NCBI RefSeq assembly: GCF_954871325.1
Contig: NC_088775.1
Coordinates: 23,537,561 to 23,601,560 of the forward strand
Direction: 5' to 3'
Source of the DNA: Gordionus sp. m RMFG-2023
Lineage: Eukaryota; Nematomorpha; Gordioida; Chordodea; Parachordodidae
DNA: 64,000 nucleotides
The translations under genes were made by a program, and so were the position numbers. Below are positions 46,849-58,850 of this stretch, in pieces (position 1 is the stretch's first letter; every line of letters starts with the position of its first letter). Below the pieces are notes generated by a model. It saw only the letters and a list, made by a program, of their open reading frames with translations, did not search any database and had not been told where the DNA came from.

Positions 46849-49550
46849 GTGTTGAAGAGACTAGATGGAAAGGTATTGGCGAAAAGAATGATTGACAAGA
46901 CAAATGATATGTATACATTTTTCTGGCAAGGGTATAATAATGGTAAAGCGGATGTTGGCATATTTGTTGGAGAGAATTGTGTAAACAAAGTAATAGAAGT
47001 AGGAAAGCTAGGTAGCCAGATAATGAGGGCTCTGAGGGGTGCATGGAGAAAGTTTCGGCAAGAGAAATCAGGAAGGGGAGAGGATTTTGGTTATGCTATG
47101 GATATGATTGGTAATACAATGCTTAAGAAGGAAGCAGAGAAGCTGGTGACTTGCAAATCAAGTAGTGCTAAAAGTGCGGTTGATTATTTGTTAGTGAGAT
47201 GTAATAGGTGTATAGTAAAAAATGTGAAAGTGATACCAGGGGAGGAATGTGTTTAGCAGCACTGACGATTTTACTTTCAAAGGCGTCAGAATCGCTAAAA
47301 GAAAGTTTGCGTCAAGCTGAAGGTTTGGAAATTGAAGTAGGAGAGTGCTAGACGTTAATTCAATATGACGTTGGCGATAAGAAAAGCGAAGCTTGCACAA
47401 GCATCTGGGGTAAATGACAAATGGGAAGCTAAGAGGGCCTGGTTGAAGATAACTGAGTGTAATAGAATCAATTAACCTCAAAGGGAATGATTCATTGTAT
47501 TCAAATATATTGTTAATTGTGATGATGATTAATTGATGTATTTAGATTTATTTGTAAAAGATATATAAACTCAAGTACAAAATATATCAAGACAGTTAAA
47601 AATATAATAAATTGTACATGTCACTGAGGACGTACGTTGATGGACAAAAGGCCCGTCTAGATAAAAGGAGACATAGTGATGGAATTCGGAGGTAGCGAAA
47701 GCTGTGGGCGAGAAACGGAGGCGTTACAAAACAGAATAATAGGAAAGAGAATAGTGATAAGATATACAAGGAGGCGAAGGGAAATTAAAAGAAATTAATA
47801 GCGAAAATGCAAGAAGATCAAGGCTGGGATTTTCTAAAGATATGGAGTGCACGGAAGGGAGAAGAAATATGTTCAACATTGAAAAGTAGATGGCAAAAAG
47901 GAGACAGGGCGTTGTAGACGTTAAATGTCTGTAAAATGGTGATCGATAGTAGCTGAATTAAGCACATCTGAAAGACCTACATGGAAAAATTTTTGAATGT
48001 AGAGAATGAGTGAGATAACGAATTTAGTTGTGCAAAGGTAGAAGGTCCAGGCTGAAGGTTTGGCAAGGATAAAATTACTAACGTTTAAAAAAGATGAAAA
48101 AAGGTAAAGTAGTGGGTTTAAAGAAAATGTTTAGGGGGGTTCTGATGACCTGGAGATCGAATGGCTAATAAATTAATGCAATCTAATTGTCATATAAAGA
48201 ACTGTTCTTGAGGATTGGCGAAGAAGTGTGTAATTATACCAGTATACAAAGGGAAAGGTGATCCATTAGATTTGGGTCTTATAGAGCTATTAAACTCTTG
48301 TAACATGCTATGAAGGCATTTGAGAGAATGCTAGAGAAGCGGTTAAGGGAACAAACGAAATTGATGAAATGCAGTTTGGTTTTGTTTTTCGCAGACACAA
48401 CAGAAATTTTTGTGAAGGGTAAAATACAAGAGGAATATCTTGCAGGAATATCTTGCAAGGGAAAAAAAACTGTATTCTTTACTGACTTAGAGAAAGAATT
48501 TGACAGGGTGCCGCTTGAAGTTACTTGATAGGCCTTGAGAAAATCATGTATGAAAGAATTTTTGGTTATGGGAGTGATGGCAATGTATTTAGAAATACAA
48601 ATTGCGGTGCGGACGGATGATGAAGATAGTGAAAGCTTTGAAGTTGAGATCCGGGATCCATGATGAGTCCATTAATATTTAGCTTAGTAATTGATGCGAT
48701 GGCTAGAGAGATGCGTGAAGGACTTCCGTGGGAGATCTTATATGCGGATAACTTTGTATTGTTGGCAAATAACAAGAAAGAATTGAGGGATAAAATTATT
48801 GGATGGAAGATGGCTATGGAAACAAAGGGTCTGAAAATGAATGTAGAAAAAACAAATTGATAATTGGTGAGGACAAATTGCAGGTGGAGGAATCCGATTA
48901 GTAAAAAGAGTTGCAAGAAATTTAATACTACCAGATGCCAGAAATGGGTCCATAAAAGATATAGTGAGGGAAAAGGAAACCTGATGATAGCAAGTGAGAC
49001 TTTTATTTGTAGAACATGCGTGAAAGGGGTACATAATAATAATAATGTAGAAACTGGTGGTTTAGATATTGGCAACGGGTCAACCCTAAGAAAAGTGGAA
49101 AGGTTTTGTTATTTGGATGGCATGCTAAACACAGATGGAAGTGTATATTCTGTTTCTATTGCAAGAGTTAGACAAATGTGGAAGAAGTTCAGAGTTGTCA
49201 TCTATTCTAACAAATAAAAATGTCCCTCTGAAGTTAAAGGGAAAAGTTTAAGTAAGCTCTATGAGGAGTTGTATAGTTAAGCAATGGAAGTGGCTTCCTA
49301 GGCCAAATTGGAAAGAACAGAAATAAGGGCGATTAGATGGATGTGTGGGGTATTTCTGAGCGCGGGCAAGGGATTGCGAACAAAGATGGGAATAAAAGTG
49401 ATTGGAGAGGTAATGAGAAGAAATAGACTGACATGGTTTGATCAGGTGGACTGGATAAAGGGAGCCACTTGATAAAAGTATCGGGATCAAAACCTAGAGG
49501 AAGGCCTAAGATGACGTTAAAGGTGATAGCGGCGGATATGAGAAATGGGA
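46849..49550 (+). mobile_element. LINE (APE endonuclease + RT, RTE-like), plus strand
   Basis: 46,849-47,256 reads MYTFFWQGYNNGKADVGIFV, GKLGSQIMRALRG and a later VDYLLVRCNRCIVKNVKVIP then GEECV, an APE-type endonuclease with an internal deletion. RT pieces follow: KAFERMLEKRLREQ, MQ-like linker and TDLEKEFDRVPLE (48,310-48,528), then SPLIFSLVIDAMAREMREGL, PWEILYADN (YADD has become YADN) and GLKMNVEKTN (48,660-48,860). After a zinc-finger-like Cys run (CxxxxTRCQKWVHKRYSE, 48,930-49,020) the tail reads RKVERFCYLDGMLNTDGSV. Several stops and shifts, plus the YADN change at the catalytic site, make it inactive. Same family as 0.6-2.6 kb. Confidence 0.8.
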
Positions 49551-49869
49551 TTTCATCTTGAAAGATTTTTCATCATGAAAATTATCTTATAAAAGGTTTT
49601 TTACAAAAAATTATTAGATAAAATTTAATCAAAAATCTTTCTTCTTTAAATAAAATCTTCAGATTTTTGCTCGAAAAATTTTTGAAGATTTTTTTCAAAC
49701 TCTTATTATTTTATTATAAAATAGAATATTATGCTAAAAAATAAAATAGCCCATAATTTTATTTTAAAATAAGTTTATATAATTAATTAACACGTTCTAG
49801 CAGAATATTATCTTCATGAAAAACAGAAATAGATTAAAGGCTTCTACAGCAGGAAAATTAGTAAGAGTG

Positions 49870-52425
49870 TATCATAATTTATGATTGATTAAAAATATTA
49901 AAGAAAATAATGATATTGAATATGAATCGGAACAAGACTCTGCCACGGAGGGTGAAACATGTGTGAATATTGCCCCAAACAGACCAATTTCTTTCAGAAG
50001 AAGAAGTCGAACTAGGAAATGTTAGTAAAATATTAGCGACTTCTCTTAATGGGCAAGGTGGGCAAAATGCATTCCACCAACTTGAGGTCGAAATTTGATT
50101 GTTTCTTATGGAAGTTACAACTTTCCACATATTATGGCTATTAAATATACCGCTTTTGTTTCTGAAATTTACTATATTACTCAAAATATTTTGATTATCA
50201 CCACCTTATAAAATACCCAATTCTTGTATTATATTACATGCTTCATCAAATTCAGTATTAGTAAGATGCTCCCCTTGATATTGGGGGTCCAATAAATAAG
50301 CAGCATTGTGAGCACATGTATTTAGATCAGTTTTTCTCTTTTCAAACATAACCTTAATTTTTTTTCTTGAGATGGAGAAAATATAGAATCATGGCATGAT
50401 TGTATTATGTGTTTTTCCAAATTAAGCATCTCGTTTTTTACTTGGGCCAAAGTACATTTATCCCCTTGCACTTTCAACAATGAGGTAGCTAAAAATTTTA
50501 AATTTTTCGTTCAAAATTCTTCGTTTAATATATTATTGGTAATTCTATGGGACAAATATCACAAACAGCTTCTTCAACAACTGATGCTTTTAGAGCTTTC
50601 TTGCATATTTGAATTTGCTCCATACATTTTATTGACGATGCCCATCTTGTTATTGTACTTAATGTAGATGGTATGCCATGAAGATTCTTATTACGGGAAA
50701 ATACTGCAGCTGGTATGTGTTTATTCTTGAAAAATTTAACAATTTTTTTAATTATTGAAATATGGTCACTGAAGGCGTTCAATCGTTCAAAATCGTGAAA
50801 GAATAACTGCAATGTATGCGCTGCACAACCATAACATTGTATATGATTATAAAAATTCAGATTTTAGAATTCTCCAGGCTGCTTTCATGTTAGCGGCATT
50901 ATCAGTAACTAAAGAATAGACTTTTACCGGATTCAATTCATGAATTACATTTTTAAATTCCTGGGCAATATAATCTGCCGTATGGCGATTTTCCTCAGTA
51001 TTTAGAAATTTGTAGAACACTGGAACAGGCGTCATCACCATAAAATTAATAATACTCTCGTTTCTAATGTTGCTCAAGCCATCTGATACAATTGATAAGT
51101 AAGGAGCTTTATCTATTATATCTGCAACTCTCACCTCCATATCACCTGACGCTTTGTCTAGAAGATATCCAGCCAGCTGCCTTCTCCTGGGTAATGTGTA
51201 AATAGGACGTATTTTTTTTAAAAAATTCTTGGATGTAGGGATTTTCAGTGATGTGGAAAGGTAAATTGCTCGCATATACAGCCTTTGCAAACAATTGATC
51301 CAGCTCATTTTTTTCTTTGGGATTAATTCTATCTATGAAACCGGTTATACAAGATTGAGATTTATATTTAATCGCCTTGCTTGTAGATTGATTAGAAATA
51401 ATGGAATCAAATTCTCCTGAGTCACAAGACAAAATATTGTTCATTTGATAATCATTCTCACTAATTTCACCCAATTCTTCATTAGAGTTAGACTTAGATA
51501 GAAGTATTACAAATTACATTTGTGATATTTTTTGTAGAGGTTGATATTTTGGAATTTGAATAAAATTTTTCCTTAATTATAACAGGGCACATAGTACAGC
51601 TGCTTAATAAATGTTTGACCATTCTATCAACGTGGGTGATATAGGACATCTTGCAAAACTTGAACACCGCTTTAACTGATTTACCATCGCGTACTTCTTG
51701 AAAATGTTTCCAAACATGATGCTTTGGTTTGACCATAATCCCTAATATATTAAAATTTAACAAAAAATGATTTTGATTATTGTAAAGTTAATCAATCTTA
51801 ACTATTTTATAATTATCGACCAATTATTCCAATAATTTCTTAATATTATAAATATAATATAATATATATAACTTTTTACCAGAATTGAATAATATTCCGT
51901 AAATCTGACCAGAACAATTAAAATGAAAATTAATTTTAAAAACCAAATATAGCAAGTGTAAGTAAAACAAATGAGAATTAATTTAATTTATGCTCGGCTA
52001 AATATTAATTAAAATTTAAATTTATTAAAAAATAAGAATGAAAAAATTATATTATGATTATAATAAATCGGGTATTTTTATTTTTTTTAAGAAAAATGAA
52101 TTGAAAAAAATAAAGAAGGCGAGAAACGGCAATGATTAGGCAAAAAAATAACTAAAAATATTACTATATTTAGAAAAATTACATATTTTTATTTTAACAA
52201 TAAAAAAATTCTTTTGTTTTTAACAATTCATGATACAAATAATTTTTTAAATAATTGTAACCTAATAAGATTGATAAACATGCTTTTAATGCATACTAGT
52301 TAATTATATCAAAATATTTATTCGCCATTAATATTTTAGAGTATTTGACCGTATTTGACCGGTCAAATACTCTTCCGGTCAATTGACCGAATTTGACCGG
52401 TCAATTGACCGACATGCCAACCCTG
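49870..52425 (-). mobile_element. hAT transposon remnant with BED-finger transposase, minus strand
   Basis: The right end CATGCCAACCCTG (52,413-52,425), preceded by GGTCAATTGACC and TTTGACCGGTCAAA palindromes, matches the terminus of the 5.8-kb hAT. The minus strand encodes a BED finger (51,494-51,763: HVWKHFQEVRDGKSVKAVFK, CKM...H), the core (50,847-51,474: ADIIDKAPYLSIVSDGLSN, VKVYSLVTDNAANMKAAW) and a dimerisation scrap (49,930-50,060: FPSSTSSSERNWSVWGNI). At about 49,900 a piece shared with the 5.8-kb copy lies in inverted orientation, so the 3' end is rearranged. The coding frame is interrupted. No left terminus or duplication was found. Confidence 0.75.
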
Positions 52426-52524
52426 GAAAAAAGTAATCATGAATAAGATTATTTTGATCCCAAAATTTAAACATGTAAACAAAAGTAAATCCTTGCATGT
52501 GGCCAAAAAAAGTTTAAATAAAAC

Positions 52525-52682
52525 CAGAAGTGATTATGATGGAATGAACGTTGGGAACAAGGTCAGACATGGCCACCGCAGGGTTCATGCACCACAGATT
52601 GAAAGTGTATAACCAATTGGCAGTCGTTTTGGCTCGATTTTTGTTCATTCTCAATGGAAGCATTTCTTTACTTAGGACTAAT
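52525..52682 (-). CDS. BRIP1: FANCJ/BRIP1 helicase exon ([10 protein letters not shown] region, motif III start)
   Basis: Acceptor CCATTTAG, phase 2 in, 158 nt, donor TTCTG|GTTTTAT, phase 1 out. Encodes LVLSKEMLPLRMNKNRAKTT, then FNLWCMNPAVAMSDLV and SIIITSG, matching human '[34 protein letters not shown]...IVLTSG'. The split Gly joins exactly to GTLSP of the next exon to form motif III. Confidence 0.9.
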
Positions 52683-52869
52683 CTAAATGGCCATTTATAA
52701 TATTTATTTATTTTTTTTAAATAAAAGATTATTAATGAATTAAAAAATTTCTGTCGTTCTTTTTTGTGAAATTTTTTTATATAGGTATATGGTAATTAAT
52801 TTAAAGAAGGTTAAAGATTCCGTTAATTGATAATTTTGATTCTTCTTCAAAATCGTTTCTAACACAAAC

Positions 52870-52986
52870 CCTTTTTTTTTCTTCTTTTTTTCTTTCGGGC
52901 ATTTTATTGTCTTAATTCCCGTTAAAAACGGACATGTTTTCATAAGATCCCAGAAAATTTTGAAACATGCTCTGGAATTACGGATC
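52870..52986 (-). CDS. BRIP1: FANCJ/BRIP1 helicase exon (lysine-rich)
   Basis: Acceptor AAAAGCAG, phase 2 in, 117 nt, donor AAAGG|GTTTGTG, phase 2 out. Reads IRNSRACFKIFWDLMKTCPF, LTGIKTIKCPKEKKKKKKG. It fits between ...EDYR and LVLSKEM, where human has '[26 protein letters not shown]'. Similarity is weak here, as in the family generally. The call rests on splice sites, phase on both sides and position. Confidence 0.7.
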
Positions 52987-53456
52987 CTGCTTTTTAGAGA
53001 TATCTTTGTTAAGGGGATAGCAGAAAATGGTCAACTTTCTAAACATTTTGAATCAAATCTTCTTTCTAAAAATAATATTTCCAGGACTCAGGATTAGTTG
53101 ATCTTTTTTAAGTTTATCGGACAATGTCAGATGCCTGAAAAAAATAATAAGGCTCTAATATAGTGGCAGCATAATTTACCGTAAAACTTTCCATTTGTTT
53201 GTGACAACTTTCTTATTGTTTAACAATTTTATCAAAATATTTTTACAATAATTACGGTAAGCTAAAATTTTATAAGAAATCTGTTACAAATATTTGGAAA
53301 TGTTTTACAACAAATCCTTTTAATACTTTGGATAGTATACTTAAGATTCTTATCATGTCTACCAAATAAAGAAGAAGAAAATGTGAAAAAAATTTTAAAT
53401 GATTAAAGATAAAAATAAATAAATAAACATAAAGTAGGAAATAAATTAAAAAATAC

Positions 53457-53673
53457 CTATAATCTTCGAAATATTTCATGTGATCTTTGTACAAGTATTG
53501 CAGCGTTATAATCAAATTTTCAAATAATTTCAGGTATTTCGGTTCACCGCCACCTATAGCGTCGTCATTACCATATTCTTCAAGATTTTTTGTTTCGTCA
53601 TTTTGCATTGGCTCGGGTTCAGCCGAGGCGGGAGCTTTCTTTTCCGTTTGTTCCTTAATTTTGGCGAAGCTGG
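53457..53673 (-). CDS. BRIP1: FANCJ/BRIP1 helicase exon with an internal frame conflict
   Basis: The acceptor GTAAATTTCAG is excellent. From it, the reading SSFAKIKEQTE in phase 0 fits human 'HFSAVLQKEE'. The downstream reading EPKYLKLFENLIITLQYLYK, HMKYFEDYR fits '[20 protein letters not shown]' and joins in phase 2 to the next exon. The two readings are in different frames, one base apart, with the change near 53,640 in ACGGAAAGAAAG. In the second frame there is an upstream TAA at about 53,654. No GT lies between them, so a mini-intron cannot explain it. Either an assembly indel, a real frameshift, or a weak downstream acceptor (AAAG|AAAGCT at 53,638) is involved. Confidence 0.75.
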
Positions 53674-53689
53674 ACTGAAATTTACAACA

Positions 53690-54687
53690 AACAGTAAATA
53701 TATTAATCTGATAATTTTAAAAGTTTTAAGACCCTTTAAAAAAATAATCTAGAAATGGAAACCAAAATTGGGCGCGTGCTAAATTGAATGACATAAATAA
53801 TATAAAATAGTTAGTCAAATTGAAGGCCATTTGATTGTGGCATATTAATAAACTTCTTATTTCGTTTTTTTTTGCATTGGATATATTATTATTTAATACT
53901 TGAATGAAGTTATATAAAATAGTATATTTTTAATGAAAAAGATTTTTTGAAGAGAAAATTTATTTAAAATAGATGAAACTATTAAGATATTTCAATATAA
54001 TAATATTGTATTGTTTATAATAATAAACTTATTTATAAATACAAATTATAAATAAAAAAGATTTGATGGGGTATAATCCCCATATAGCTTCCTAATTTTA
54101 TGGTGATATTTTTAATTATTTCTTTTAAATATTAATTTCGGTTAAATTTTAAAGATTTGTTTAAAATGAAAACTGTTTATAAAGCGACCAGCTCAAGAAG
54201 ATTAAATAATAAAATTAAAGATGTTATAAAAAAAAGATATTTAAAAATTTGAAATAATAACAAAATTATAACCATAATAACAAATTCAAAAAATAAAAGC
54301 TCTAAGGCCGCGTCCTAGTGGCATAATACTAAATAGGAGGTTATTAAATATCGATTAAATAGTCCCAAAAGCAAAAGAAAATATTTAAAATAAAAAAAAC
54401 GAAAAAAAAAAAATTAATAAAATATAAAACAATAAAATATGAAAAATAACAATGCCATCAAATACTTAAAACAAGCCAAAATAGTGTGTCCTTATTGAAA
54501 AACTTTTTAGCTTATACTAAAAAACAATTAAATATTCAAATTAACTCAACATAGAACACAGCCTAAATACTTGTAAAAGAAATCCAATAATTATTATATA
54601 AATTGTTAAAAATTTATTTAAATTTGATTAGATATCGATTGGTATATTAATAGTTTCATAATTTGGTAAATATATAATTTTAGTTGA
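53690..54687. other. BRIP1 intron, AT-rich, nothing recognised
   Basis: No repeat ends, RNA gene or coding exon could be supported. Confidence 0.35.
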
Positions 54688-56724
54688 AGGGTCATTCCAC
54701 GTCAAATCGACCAAAAAAACGAGATTTTCGGACGACTATCTTTAAAATGAACGAAACTTGGCATGATAGTTATCTATTTTGTATATTTTAGTAAATTCAA
54801 AATTTTAGAATGCTAGTTCAACCAGATCCAAGGATATACGCCTTCAAAGTCGAAAATCGCGCAATGTGTGATTTCATAAAATCTTGTTTCTTTAAAAAAA
54901 TACTTAAGATAGTGTTATAAACTATTTGATAAAAAATCTCTATAGTCATTTTTGTTTTTTTAATTTTATTTAAATTTTTATTATTTATATAAATAAAAAA
55001 AGGTAATATAGCTGGCGTTATATTCATAAATCATTATAATATAATATTTTTAATTAAAATGTTAATTGTATTGGGATTAAAATTAAAAAATCAATTATGA
55101 TGTTCTGGGGCGATATGTAAGCAGGCAGCCCATAATATGATTATTATTAGGAGGCAATATTGTAAAATAAACATATTTTAAAATTTTATATTCAAACTAT
55201 TATAAAAACATATTTCTTATTTATATCGTATTCCATTTTATGCTTATTAATATAAATTCCCGAGGAGATAATTTGTAGGTATATCCTTTCACAGTTGTGG
55301 ATCTACTAACGTTATTTTTTTGACCAATCAATTTAACAAAAAGCCAAGTAAAATATATTAATGCTCTGACAGATCAGCTGCGCAATATAAAAACAGAAAA
55401 AAATAATAAATCTGTGTTATCATGAATCAGATTTTGGTGTAGCAACTGATTGGCATTTTTCAGCTACATCCCATGTAAAAGGTCCATGTGATGGCCTTGG
55501 TGGAACATTAAAAAGATTAGCAGCACGTTCAAACCTTCAGCGCACCAGTTCTGGCACATTTTAACACCAATTGATTTATATCAATTTGCAAAACAAAACA
55601 TGCCATCAGTAAATTTTATATATATAACCAATGAATAATAAAATTTGGAAGAGATTAAACTACGAGAAAGATTTAATTTAGCTCGCCCCATTCCAGGAAC
55701 TTGGGAAATACATTCTGTATTTCCTTTGAGTTTAAGCAAACTTAAATCAAAAATATATTCATGTGCAGAAGACTTTCAAATTAACAATATCTCAAATGCC
55801 GATAATTTGTCATTTGCCGATATTAAAGATTTGTAACATGTTTGACGATTTTTGGTGGTTAGTTACAGTACATAAAAAGAATAAAATTACTAAGGAGATA
55901 TATATATTTCCTTTTTACACCCCCATCCATCCTTCTTTTACCCCACAATTGAGGAAAAGATATGGTTGCCCCTTAATCAAATAATACCGTTAGTAGATCG
56001 ACGACCTACAAATTATCGCCTCAGGAAATTCTATTTATAAACGTAAAATGGGATAATATTAAAACAAGAGATATTTTTTTTTATATAAAAAATTTTAAAA
56101 TGTTTATTTTAAAATATAGCGTCCTAACAAATAACCATATTATGGGTTGTTTCCTTACTTATTGCCCCAGGGCATCTTATTGGTTATATTCAATCGATTT
56201 TTAAAATTTTAATACCAATATAATACATATATTTATTAAATATATTATATTATAAAAAAAATTTTAACAAAAGGCCATCTATATTATCTTTTTTATTTAT
56301 AAAAATACTAAAAATTTTAATAAAATTAAAACAAAAATGGCTGAGATTTTTTATTAAATAGTTTTATATAAAAATAAACATTTTTAGAGAATATCAACAC
56401 CCCACCCTTCCTAACAATGTTAATTTTTTATTTTTACCGGTTAATTTTTTTTGATATTTTCCAATGAAGGGCTATAAAATAATATATAATTTGTAACTCG
56501 ATCTTAAGTATTTAAAAAAAAAAACAAGATTTAATGAAATCACGCATTGCGAGATTTTCGACTTTGAAGGTGTATATTTTTAGATCTGGTTAAGCTGGCG
56601 CTTCAAAATTTGAATTTTATTAACATTTACAACATAAATAACTAACATGTCAAGTTTCACTCATTTTTGAGATGGTCGGCCGAAATCACTGGTCGATTTG
56701 TTATGGAAATCCAGACATGTAAAT
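54688..56724 (+). mobile_element. DNA transposon with very long (~600-700 bp) terminal inverted repeats
   Basis: Left end GGGTCATTCCACGTCAAATC; right end ...GTCGATTTGTTATGGAAATC, its imperfect inverse. Similarity in inverted order continues through TCAACCAGATC / GATCTGGTTAAGC, TTCAAAGTCGAAAATC / GATTTTCGACTTTGAA, CCCATAATATG / CATATTATGGG and TTTGTAGGTATA / ACCTACAAATTATC, so the repeats span about 54,688-55,312 and 55,986-56,724. A single coding scrap sits between them on the plus strand. The superfamily was not settled. Target duplication could not be identified. The repeats differ by many substitutions, so the copy is old. Confidence 0.75.
55420..55836 (+). pseudogene. Transposase-like fragment between the long inverted repeats
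   Basis: 55,424-55,560 reads HESDFGVATDWHFSATSHVK, GPCDGLGGTLKRLAARSNLQ, close to a motif I know from uncharacterised multi-copy invertebrate proteins ('xFGxxAEWHFFATSHGKGPCDGxGGTxKRLAxRASLQ'). 55,645-55,836 continues LRERFNLARPIPGTWEIHSV, again matching that family. A stop near 55,563 and a stop near 55,635 break it, so no intact protein remains. The function is presumed to be transposition, inferred from the surrounding inverted repeats. Confidence 0.6.
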
Positions 56725-57534
56725 TAACATTTTTATTTCTATTATAATTATTATAATTTGAAAATTATTTAGTCAATCATTATGTTGATCATACATATGT
56801 CGACTGTAGTAACCGTTTGGCATTATCCTTAAATTAATGATAATTAATCAGCTGATTCAGTTCTATCTACAAGCGCGTGCTGAAGAAAATCAGCTAGGCA
56901 TTGAGGCGCGAATTAATTTGTTTTCCGTTCTCTCCAAGATTGAGATATAGTTTCAAAAAAAAACCCCGAGACTGAAATGATAATTTTGGTTAATAACTCG
57001 GTTTCATCGTTTTTAAATTCGGCTAAAAATAGAACTACCAACAATAATAAATACAGACTTTGAGGGGTAATGAAAATGTTATATTGTTTAGTTCTTGGAT
57101 TAGCTAATTACTAAGCAAGTACCATATTTTATCTAGCGCTCTTTTAAAATATATATTAATACCGCATATATGGAAACCCTTTTAACCTTAACCCTAACAC
57201 AATGGCTTCATTAAAATATTGTTGGGGTAGTTAATATCAAAAAACATCTAAAATATAATATTCGAATTGTAAGAAACAGTGAACTTATTATCGTCCATAT
57301 ATCCAAACTCTCTGAGCTACAGCAGCTATTTAAGAAAATTATTTTTGTAGCATTAATTTACCAAATAAAATATAATTTTCATTTAAATGAGTTCATCTTT
57401 TGTCAAATCAGACTATCTATATCACTAAATTTCTGAATTTTAAGATTACATGTAGCAATTTTAAAAAACCATAATCGTGCTGAAAGTTTCTGGTCCTATA
57501 TTGATATGATTTAAGACGGCCAGCATGGGTTGAC

Positions 57535-57570
57535 CTGAGTAACTTTGGGCTGCTGAATCAAAATTTCGCT
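57535..57570 (-). CDS. BRIP1: Possible 36-nt BRIP1 microexon
   Basis: TATTTTTTAG|AGCGAA...ACTCAG|GTCAACC brackets 36 nt reading SEILIQQPKVTQ in phase 0. It lies between exons that end and start in phase 0, and placing it there brings the protein to nearly the human length in this poorly conserved stretch (human '...[21 protein letters not shown]'). Support is only splice sites, phase and spacing. Confidence 0.45.
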
Positions 57571-57947
57571 CTAAAAAATATATAATTTGAATTATGAGCA
57601 TAAATTACTATTTCTCAATTTAAATTTTTCGTGGTATTATTATAATGAATATACTTCAAATAAGTGGGAGGAGGAGAGGGGGGGTTGACGAAAATTTTAA
57701 CTATGGTAGTAAAAATCTGACCGATTTAAATTAGTCGGACCCTTACAAAATCTCTTTTAATGTCTGGACTGAAATTGGCAGATAAAATTACTAACCTCTA
57801 GATAATTTCTAAACTCAATCTGAATAGTCAGCCATTGATTATGGAGCGGTCTAAACCGGTTCAGTTGCATCTTACATTTTCTTATGTTGTATCAATTCTA
57901 AGAGCACCAAAAAAAAACAAACCGTTTTTCTTGTCAATAAATGGCAC

Positions 57948-58046
57948 CTCTCTCCATTTTTCTCCGCTACCCATTTCCTTAGCGCTTTCGACGTCCTCGT
58001 CCAAATGGTCTTTCATATCGGACATCCATTCGTAAACTGTACGTAA
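57948..58046 (-). CDS. BRIP1: FANCJ/BRIP1 helicase exon (Arch-domain side)
   Basis: Acceptor ATTTATAAG, phase 0 in. Reads LRTVYEWMSDMKDHLDEDVE, SAKEMGSGEKWRE, matching human '[36 protein letters not shown]'. The donor is taken as AGAGAG|GTGCCA (99 nt, phase 0). The frame stays open to VPFIDKKN and a later phase-1 donor (AAACG|GTTTG) is possible, so the 3' end is less certain than the 5' end. Confidence 0.8.
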
Positions 58047-58411
58047 CTTATAAATATTTGTGAGAAAATTCAAAATATAGGATTTAATACAAAATGAAAT
58101 CAAACTTTATTTGTGCCTATTTTTCCACAAAACGTAATTGGGATTATCAATGGTTCGTGTAAGATTTAGATAAAAACTTTTATATAAAAAAAAAGATATG
58201 AACTCTTGATTCACAGTTTTTACAAATTGGCTCGCCTAAACAACAAGAGTGAGCAGTGCCATTAGTATAGATTTAGTAATTATGTTTCTACCGTCACCGT
58301 TCAAGCAAAATCTTTGATTGTGATTTGCCAATGACAAACATTATATGAGTATTATAAGCAACAACCATTCAGGTGACCATAAATAAAATAGTAGGCACTT
58401 TAATTACTTAC

Positions 58412-58461
58412 CGTGGAAGCTAAAAGTTGGCACTCCTTTTCACAGTCTTTCCATCTTACAT
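58412..58461 (-). CDS. BRIP1: FANCJ/BRIP1 helicase exon, 50 nt
   Basis: Acceptor TATATTTAG and consensus donor CACG|GTAAGT bracket 50 nt that enter in phase 1 and leave in phase 0, reading (D)VRWKDCEKECQLLAST. It lies in the variable region after the DEAH box, where human has '[20 protein letters not shown]'. The exact splice consensus and phase fit make it reliable despite low similarity. Confidence 0.8.
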
Positions 58462-58850
58462 CTAAATATATTTAAAAAATTAATTTTTTTTAAATAAAAA
58501 TATATAAAATTTGAACAAGATGAACTGAACAAAAAATTTAAATAAATAAATTTTGTCATTATTAAACAAGTTTATATTATATTATAGATGATGAGTAAGG
58601 CTATACGTTGATCAGATGATATTTGATCATAAGTAACTTGATCTGTCACGTGATAAAGTTACATAAGACTTGGGGTAAATAATTTTTTTTGCTTAGTGGC
58701 GCAAGTGAACATCTGCATATTAAGAATCACTGCCTTTCAAAATGGGGATTTTTAGGAATAAGTCAATCGATTTACGATAAAAGTGGTTCATAAAATTAAA
58801 ACCCTACTTTAAATTTTAAAAGGTATATGAAATGAGTTATTTAAATGAAC

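Noticed and set aside
46685-47044. Overlapping minus-strand open frames
   Set aside because: Shadows of the plus-strand LINE endonuclease frame.
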